Positions 58,894-64,000 of a stretch of DNA of 64,000 nt are shown here, piece by piece; the stretch's first letter is position 1, and the number at the start of each line of letters is the position of its first letter. The notes beneath the pieces were generated by a model that saw only the letters and a list, made by a program, of their open reading frames with translations, had not been told where the DNA came from and did no database searches. This DNA comes from Alphaproteobacteria bacterium HGW-Alphaproteobacteria-4 (GTDB lineage: Bacteria; Pseudomonadota; Alphaproteobacteria; Rhodobacterales; Rhodobacteraceae). Where the stretch lies: assembly GCA_002842855.1 (NCBI GenBank), contig PHEE01000002.1, positions 1 through 64,000 on the forward strand, written 5' to 3'. The position numbers and the translations under genes are program-made.

Positions 58894-60093
58894 TTACGAC
58901 ACGGCGAACTTCAGCAGCTTGATCGCGGCAAAGTCGCTCACGTCGCCGCCTACGCGTTTCGAAGCGTAGAACAGTACATGCGGCTTGGCCGAAAACGGGT
59001 CACGCAGCACCCGCAGATCGGGGCGCTCGGCAACCGTGTAGCCGTATTTGAAATCTCCGAACGCCAGCGCATAGGTGCCCGCCGCGATGTCGGGCATGTC
59101 TTCGGCAATCAGTACCGGATAGCCCATCAGCCGCGCCGGCTCACTCGCCTGCAAGCTGTCGCTCCACAAAAAGCGGCCATCGGCATCCTTCATCTTGCGC
59201 ACCGCGCCGGCGGTTTTCGAATTCATCACGAAGGCGCCGTTGGCCCGGTATTCGGCATCAAGCGCATAGACGAGGTCCACGATCGCATCCGACGCATTGG
59301 TGGTGGCAAAATCGCCGTTGTTGCCGGTGGCCACATAGCCCAGGCTGCCCCATTCCCAGATTTCATTGTCCACCTTGGAATGGGTCAGAAAGCCCTTGGG
59401 CTTGTCCACGCCGTCACCGGCCACAAAGGCCGCCGCCTCGGCACGGGCAAACTTGTCGGCAATGCGCTGCGCCAGCCAGCCTTCAATGTCGAAGGCGCTG
59501 TCATCCAGCAGCCGCTGGCTTGCTTTCGGCATGGCCGAAAGCTCGTGCAGCGGAATGCTGATGCGGTCGATTTGCGGCGTGCCGGTTTCGGTCAGCGTCG
59601 CGGTTTCCGAGGCCCAGCCCGACCCCATCTCGCTATGGTCCACCAGCACGTCATAGGTAGTGGCCTCGACATTCACCACATTGGCGATCTGGCGGATTGA
59701 GGCGGTAGCTTTCAGCACACCGCGGATCGCCTCCGAGGTCTGCGGGTCCACCAGATAGCCACCCTCGGCCGACACCTGCGTATTGAGCGCCTTGCCCTCC
59801 GGCACAAGACCGCGCAGGCCGTCATCGTCGCCCGACCGCAGATAGGCGGCAAAGGCTTTCTGGTGCGGCGCCTCGTCGTGCGCGGCGGCGGAAAGGGCGG
59901 GTCGCCCGGTGCTCATGGTCTTTGCGTTCAACATGCTCAGTCGCTCTTCCTGTTGTTGCAGCCTGGTCTTCACTTCGTCCTGAAAGCCTTTGATCTCGTT
60001 CAGAAACCCGGCCAGCGCGGTTTTCACCTCTGCCACCGGTTCCGGGCCGTCGGGCATACCCGCTGCGGCCCGAGCCTTGCTCTCGGTCTTCAT
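58894..60093 (-). CDS. GTA g5, major capsid protein (HK97 fold)
   Basis: The 399-residue protein has an N-terminal scaffolding-like delta domain (about 1-100: coiled KTALAGFLNEIKGFQDEVKTRLQQQEERLSM). The HK97 core follows (KALNTQVSAEGGYLVDPQTSEAIRGVLKATASIRQIANVVNV; GYPVLIAEDMPDIAAGTYALAFGDFKYGYTVAERP). The g4 protease should cut off the N-terminal part. ATG 60093 has GGAG at 5 nt. Confidence 0.96.
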   Translation of the reverse strand: MKTESKARAAAGMPDGPEPVAEVKTALAGFLNEIKGFQDEVKTRLQQQEERLSMLNAKTMSTGRPALSAAAHDEAPHQKAFAAYLRSGDDDGLRGLVPEGKALNTQVSAEGGYLVDPQTSEAIRGVLKATASIRQIANVVNVEATTYDVLVDHSEMGSGWASETATLTETGTPQIDRISIPLHELSAMPKASQRLLDDSAFDIEGWLAQRIADKFARAEAAAFVAGDGVDKPKGFLTHSKVDNEIWEWGSLGYVATGNNGDFATTNASDAIVDLVYALDAEYRANGAFVMNSKTAGAVRKMKDADGRFLWSDSLQASEPARLMGYPVLIAEDMPDIAAGTYALAFGDFKYGYTVAERPDLRVLRDPFSAKPHVLFYASKRVGGDVSDFAAIKLLKFAVS

Positions 60094-60137
60094 CGTCACT
60101 CCACCTGTTTGCTAGGGTTAAGGGGGGGCGGCACCGA

Positions 60138-60695
60138 TTAGCGGTCCGCCAGCATCCGGGCTGCGTCGGCAAGCGCCGCGGCCAATTCGCGCAGCTCGGT
60201 CACCTCGGGCGCATCGCCTTTGGCCCCAACCCGCGCCTGAGCAAGCATCGGAAAGGTCACCACCGACACTTCCCAAAGCTCCAGTTCCGCAAGCAGCCGT
60301 TGGCCTTTTGCGTTTTTTTCGGCGGCAACCGTGCGATAGCCGATCGACAGCCCGTCAATCGCTCCCGCCCCAATCAGCGCCGCCGCCTCGCGCGCCCTTT
60401 CGATCTCGGGCAGCAAGCGGCCCTTGACCCAAAGTCCGCGTTCATCCTCGCGGATCTCGTCCCACACGCCGATCGGCTGCGCCGGGTCATGCTGCCAAAG
60501 CATCTTGACGCTTCCACCGCGTGCCGAAAGGCGTTTCAGACCCGCGCCATAGGCGCCCGGCAACACCACATCGCCACCCTGATCGGTTACGCCAAACAGC
60601 GACGCATAGCCCGCAATCACCGTGCCATCGGTCACGCAGACCTCGTCACCCAGCCGGGTGAACTTCAACTCCAGACCGCAATCATCTGTCATCAT
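60138..60695 (-). CDS. GTA g4, prohead protease
   Basis: The 185-residue HK97-type protease has His in MLWQHDPAQPIGVW and Ser in IDGLSIGYRTVAAEK, the family's catalytic residues, and the Ala-rich C-terminal helix. It matures the capsid. 10 nt after g3.5; 44 nt before g5. Confidence 0.94.
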   Translation of the reverse strand: MMTDDCGLELKFTRLGDEVCVTDGTVIAGYASLFGVTDQGGDVVLPGAYGAGLKRLSARGGSVKMLWQHDPAQPIGVWDEIREDERGLWVKGRLLPEIERAREAAALIGAGAIDGLSIGYRTVAAEKNAKGQRLLAELELWEVSVVTFPMLAQARVGAKGDAPEVTELRELAAALADAARMLADR

Positions 60696-60705
60696 GCAAT
60701 AATCC

Positions 60706-60939
60706 CTAATTCGGCGCCCATGAGAGAAGCCCCTGCACCGCCTGCGTCAGGATCACGGCCACCACGCCGTAAACCGTCATCCAGAGCCGCTTTTCGAGGC
60801 CCCCGATCATCTGCTCGATCCGCTCCAGCCGCTTTTCCACCTGCCCGAACTGCAACTCCATGATCCGCTCGGTGGCCTCAAAGCGCTGCTCGTGCACTTC
60901 GAACGGCGCCTTGAGATAGCGCGAGCCGCCCTCGTTCAT
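60706..60939 (-). CDS. GTA g3.5, small membrane-anchored protein
   Basis: The 77-residue protein has a coiled-coil part (RFEATERIMELQFGQVEKRLERIEQMIGGLEKRL) and a C-terminal helix WMTVYGVVAVILTQAVQGLL. It is conserved between portal and protease in RcGTA-like clusters; role unknown. 3 nt after g3. Confidence 0.88.
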   Translation of the reverse strand: MNEGGSRYLKAPFEVHEQRFEATERIMELQFGQVEKRLERIEQMIGGLEKRLWMTVYGVVAVILTQAVQGLLSWAPN

Positions 60940-60942
60940 GCC

Positions 60943-62130
60943 TCACGCCTCCGCCAGCGGCGGCAGCCCCAGCAAAGCGCGCTTTTCGCCGTCGGTCAGG
61001 AATGTCGCAGCCCCCACCCGCGCCCATTGCTGGTCGCGCTCGGCCGAAAGCGCGGGGATCTGGTCGAGATCTGGCTTCAACTCGACGCCGGCCCCCAGAT
61101 GCCCCGAAAGCCAATAGGCCACCGCCGCCGAAACCCGCGTCGCCAGCGGCAGCACGGTCAGCCGGTAAAACGCCCGGTGCGCCTCCTGATAATTGGCATA
61201 GGTGGCATCGCCCGGTATCCCCAGCAGCATCGGCGGCACCCCGAAGGCCACCGCAATCTCGCGCGCGGCGGCCTGCTTGGTGGCATGAAACTCCATGTCC
61301 GAGGGGCTGAACCCCATCGGTTTCCAATCCAGCCCCCCCTCCAGCAGCATCGGCCGCCCGGCATTGCGCGCGCCCTGGTGGTGCATCTCCATCTCGCTCA
61401 CCAGCCGGTCATACTGATCGGGGCTCAACGCGCCCTGCCCATCCGCGCCCTTGTAGATGATCGCCCCCGAGGGCCGCGCGGCGTTGTCCAGAAGCGCTTT
61501 AGACCAGCTTGACGCCGCATTATGCACATCCACCGCGGTCGCCGCCGCTTGCATGGGCGAAAGCCCGTAATGGTCATCGTGCGGATGAAATGCCTTGATG
61601 TGGCAGATCGGGTCGGGGTGGCCGCGCATATCGAACCGGTGCTTGCGCCCGCCCACGGTGTAGTCATAGGCCTCCGGCCAGCCATCCGCGCCGGGCACGA
61701 TGGTCATGCGATCCGCCCTCAGCACATGCAGTTCGCGCGGCAACCCCGCCTCAGTCGCCACCGCCTCAAGATAGCCGTTTCCGGTTAGCAGGATCTGCCC
61801 GAAAAGCGCTTCCAGCAGTTCGGCGCGCCCCTGCCCCGGGTTCGGACGGCGCATCAGCTCGATCACGGGATGCACCTCGTATCGGCGCTCGGCATCCTGG
61901 CACACCAGCGGCAGCGCCGCCGCGGCCTCGGCAATCAGCTTCACACAGCGAAACCCGATCGGGTTTCCGGTAAAGCCCAACCGCGTCAGGCTACCCACAT
62001 CCCGGGGCGACCAGACGGCCCCCCCCCGCGCCGTGCCCGCCGCCAGCGAAATCACCCGCCCGGTGGCCGAGGCCTTCTGCTCGGGCACCACCGCCGCGCC
62101 GCCGCCCCGGCGAAAGAATTGCATCACCAT
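60943..62130 (-). CDS. GTA g3, portal protein
   Basis: The 395-residue HK97-type portal has GFTGNPIGFRCVKLIAEAAAALPL, LLTGNGYLEAV, HIKAFHPHDDHYGLSPMQAAATAVDVHNAASSWSKALLDNAARPSGAI and PPMLLGIPGDATYANYQEAHRAFYRLTVLPL. It forms the ring for DNA entry. ATG 62130 has GAGGAG upstream. A terminator-like hairpin lies 51 bp before the start. Confidence 0.96.
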   Translation of the reverse strand: MVMQFFRRGGGAAVVPEQKASATGRVISLAAGTARGGAVWSPRDVGSLTRLGFTGNPIGFRCVKLIAEAAAALPLVCQDAERRYEVHPVIELMRRPNPGQGRAELLEALFGQILLTGNGYLEAVATEAGLPRELHVLRADRMTIVPGADGWPEAYDYTVGGRKHRFDMRGHPDPICHIKAFHPHDDHYGLSPMQAAATAVDVHNAASSWSKALLDNAARPSGAIIYKGADGQGALSPDQYDRLVSEMEMHHQGARNAGRPMLLEGGLDWKPMGFSPSDMEFHATKQAAAREIAVAFGVPPMLLGIPGDATYANYQEAHRAFYRLTVLPLATRVSAAVAYWLSGHLGAGVELKPDLDQIPALSAERDQQWARVGAATFLTDGEKRALLGLPPLAEA

Positions 62131-62180
62131 TTCGTGCTCCTCTGTGCCATGCCCGCCACGCCGCCCGCTTGGCACGCAGC

Positions 62181-62205
62181 AAAAAGGGCCGGGTTGCCCC
62201 AGCCC
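62181..62205 (-). terminator. Intrinsic terminator between terminase and portal genes
   Basis: On the minus strand GGGC-t-GGGG-caa-CCC-g-GCCC is followed directly by TTTTT (62185-62181). It lies 64 nt after the g2 stop, inside the GTA operon. Confidence 0.65.
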
Positions 62206-62228
62206 TTCGATCCTGTTTTCGCTTCGCG

Positions 62229-62265
62229 CTTCTTCGTTGCCCAAATACTCACGCCGGACGCACCC
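62229..62265 (-). repeat. Dispersed intergenic element inside the GTA operon
   Basis: On the minus strand CCGGCGTGAGTATTTGGGCAACGAAGAAG follows the g2 stop within 5 nt. It is a good copy of the family, including the GAAGAAG end. Confidence 0.6.
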
Positions 62266-62269
62266 GCAC

Positions 62270-63613
62270 TCACAACCCGCGCACCCGCGGATTGGTGTAA
62301 TGTGCCGCAGGCTCCAGCATCAGCTCGTAAAGCGCCCAGACCAGCGCATCCACCCGGTCCGGGCTGCCCCGGCCCTTGAATCCCTGCGCCGTCATCTGGC
62401 ACATCTGGTCTTCAAGCTTGCCCAAGCCCCGCAGGTGCCGCACCTTCCCCTGCTCGTATAGCGCCGCCACCGGCTCCGCCCGCAGCCCCTTGCCGCGCCC
62501 GGCGCGAAATGCGCGAAACGGCACCAGCGGGTTGGCCGACCGCAGCACCGTTCCCACCAGATCGCCGCCCTGGTTGACTTCCGCCACCAACCGCTCGGCG
62601 CCATGTCGCTCCATCGCGGCAATTGCGGCGGTTGCCCACTGCATGGGCGTCGCACCCCGCACACTCGCGTCTTCCAGCACATAGGCGCGCCAGGTCTGCG
62701 GCGGCCCTTGCGTTACCGCCCCCACCACCACGATGCCGCATTCATCCGAAGCCTTGCCCGAGGTCACGGCCGGATCCACAGCCACCACGATCCGGTCAAG
62801 CTCCGGCGCCTTGTCCACCCGTAGCGCCTCGATCGCTGCGGTTGACCAGAGCGCGCCCTCGACATCCTCCAAAAGCAGCCCCTCCAACTCTTGCTGCCCT
62901 TGCCGTGTGCCTGCATAGCGCGCCTGCACCTCATGCAAAAACGAGGCCGCCAGATAGGCGCGGTTCGCCTCGGTGGGGGCATGGGTCATCACCGTCGATG
63001 GGTTGGCCAGAATGGTCTTCAAAACCCGTACATTGCGCGGCGTGGTGGTAACAACCTGCTGGGGGTGCTCGCCCAGCCGCAGCGCAAACTGCAACATGTC
63101 CCACGTTTCTTCGGCGTATTTCCATTTTGCCAGCTCGTCCACCCAGGCGGCATCAAACTGCGGCCCGCGCAGGCTTTCCGGATCATGCGCCGAAAATATC
63201 TGCGCCACCGCGCCGTTGGGCCACACCAACCGCTTGCGCCCCGCCTCCCAGTCCGGGCGCCGGTCGGGCGGCGAGCATGCCAGAATGCCACTTTCGCCAA
63301 ACACCATCACCTCGCGCGCCTGATCGAAGGTCTCGCCCACCAGCGCCACATGCTGTGCCCGTCCGGCATCCAAAGGCCGCGCGCCTTCCACCTGCCCGCG
63401 CACCCATTCCGCCCCGGCCCGGGTCTTGCCCGCGCCGCGCCCGCCCATGATCACCCAGCTTTTCCAGGCACCCTCGGGGGCGACCTGATGCGGCAACGCC
63501 CAGAAGTCGAACACCCACGGCAAGGCCAGCAACGCATTGTCGCTCAGGCCCGACAGGAACTCGTCAACCTCCTCCGGCTTCGCGGAGGCGAGCCAGGCGG
63601 CGCCCGATCTCAT
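62270..63613 (-). CDS. GTA g2, large terminase subunit
   Basis: The 447-residue packaging motor has Walker A GGRGAGKT (57-64) in WVIMGGRGAGKTRAGAEWVRG, Walker B AAWVDE (155-160), motif III TTTPRN, and nuclease residues starting at Asp280 (VVAVDPAVTSGKASDECGI) and SPDRVDALVWALYEL. It packages about genome-random DNA in GTA. ATG 63613 lies inside g1 (50-nt overlap). Confidence 0.96.
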   Translation of the reverse strand: MRSGAAWLASAKPEEVDEFLSGLSDNALLALPWVFDFWALPHQVAPEGAWKSWVIMGGRGAGKTRAGAEWVRGQVEGARPLDAGRAQHVALVGETFDQAREVMVFGESGILACSPPDRRPDWEAGRKRLVWPNGAVAQIFSAHDPESLRGPQFDAAWVDELAKWKYAEETWDMLQFALRLGEHPQQVVTTTPRNVRVLKTILANPSTVMTHAPTEANRAYLAASFLHEVQARYAGTRQGQQELEGLLLEDVEGALWSTAAIEALRVDKAPELDRIVVAVDPAVTSGKASDECGIVVVGAVTQGPPQTWRAYVLEDASVRGATPMQWATAAIAAMERHGAERLVAEVNQGGDLVGTVLRSANPLVPFRAFRAGRGKGLRAEPVAALYEQGKVRHLRGLGKLEDQMCQMTAQGFKGRGSPDRVDALVWALYELMLEPAAHYTNPRVRGL

Positions 63614-63914
63614 CTCGCGCGGCGTCGAAGTCGATGGCGTAGTCACGCACGACCCCGGCAACGTTTTTGCGGAGTTTTTCAACCCTGGTCCTTTCATCCA
63701 TTACCATCTGCAACGCCGTCCGAAGGTCTTTCACCGCCTGCACGGCGGTTTTCACCTCGTCGGTCTTGCCCAATCTGATGCCCTGAAGCGCCGTGGTCAG
63801 TTCGACCGCGACCTCCCGGTACAACACCTCTGTCTCCGCGATCAGATCCGCCGGAGCCGCTTCCTCGCCCGAGAAAGTCATTTCCATCTGCTGCTGCGCC
63901 CGCCTCTCATGCAT
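63564..63914 (-). CDS. GTA g1, small terminase-like protein
   Basis: The 116-residue, mostly helical protein (AETEVLYREVAVELTTALQGIRLGKTDEVKTAVQAVKDLRTALQMVMDERTRVEKLRKNVAG) matches RcGTA g1, a small terminase. It ends in FDAARDEIGRRLARLREA. Start ATG 63914 has GGAA; ATG 63887 is an alternative. First gene of the cluster; overlap with g2 suggests coupling. Confidence 0.9.
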   Translation of the reverse strand: MHERRAQQQMEMTFSGEEAAPADLIAETEVLYREVAVELTTALQGIRLGKTDEVKTAVQAVKDLRTALQMVMDERTRVEKLRKNVAGVVRDYAIDFDAARDEIGRRLARLREAGGG

Positions 63915-63934
63915 TGTTCCGCACGAGCGAAATG

Positions 63935-63969
63935 AAAAAGCGGCGCCGGGGTTGCCCCCCGTGCCGCTT
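63935..63969 (-). terminator. Intrinsic terminator just upstream of GTA g1
   Basis: On the minus strand AAGCGGC (63969-63963) pairs with GCCGCTT (63944-63938) around an inner GGGG/CCCC stem, followed by TTTTT. Only 20 bp separate it from the g1 ATG. It may end an upstream leftward gene (a possible stop codon lies at 63981-63983), but any GTA promoter upstream must read through it. Confidence 0.65.
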
Positions 63970-64000
63970 GCCCACTTCTCCTAGCATGCGAGATTTCTAC

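Noticed and set aside
49185..63914. Prophage
   Set aside because: Gene order and content match the GTA structural cluster; there is no integrase, repressor, replication or lysis gene, no attachment site seen, and base composition is like the neighbours.

Overview
The window looks like a chromosomal segment of a Rhodobacteraceae (Alphaproteobacteria, Rhodobacterales) genome. The reasons are uniformly high GC, densely packed operons with ATGA/TGATG overlaps, a suf/isc operon led by an IscR without the usual cluster cysteines, a class I (FbaB-type) aldolase, a lipoyl-bearing pyruvate dehydrogenase E1-beta, and above all a complete RcGTA-type gene transfer agent (GTA) cluster. I saw no tRNA, rRNA, insertion sequence, integrase or CRISPR array. 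All calls come from reading the sequence; no database search was run.

Layout. 0-7 kb: the 5' tip of a leftward Tat-signal gene with an FNR-like box, mazG, a TauE/SafE permease, then a leftward redox module (cytochrome b561-diheme c fusion, SHP oxygen-binding cytochrome, free diheme cytochrome c) next to a PepSY/response-regulator/sensor-kinase operon and a divergent second PepSY-like gene. The cytochrome operon and the two-component locus carry near-identical 39-bp palindromic operators. 7-15 kb: a leftward Fe-S assembly operon, iscR - cysteine desulfurase - sufB - methyltransferase-like gene - sufC - sufD - two Yip1-like membrane proteins - sufS. 15-21 kb: alpha/beta hydrolase, small protein, HD hydrolase, icd, a DUF1127-like small gene, a YitT permease and typA/bipA. 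21-27.5 kb: DUF815 ATPase coupled to tatCBA, marC, a retropepsin-like membrane protease, holC and pepA.

27.6-38 kb: the envelope operon lptF-lptG-lptD-surA-pdxA-rsmA, then a leftward DUF4167 gene and prmC-prfA. 38-48 kb: M20 peptidase, two tandem cyclophilins, pgk-SDR, fba, ftsB-like, pdhA-pdhB-pdhC. 48-64 kb: cysE and, leftward, a DUF2793 gene plus GTA genes g15 back to g1 (megatron, NlpC/P60 peptidase, hub, distal tail, tape measure, tail chaperones, major tail, terminator, stopper, adaptor, capsid, protease, g3.5, portal, large and small terminase).

Structure beyond genes. About ten copies of a dispersed intergenic element (core close to GGCGGGGGTATTTGGGCAA) lie mostly just after stop codons, twice as inverted pairs between convergent genes. 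Intrinsic-terminator-like hairpins lie inside the GTA operon: upstream of g1, between g2 and g3, and after the capsid gene. Another lies on the + strand upstream of marC where no + strand gene ends.
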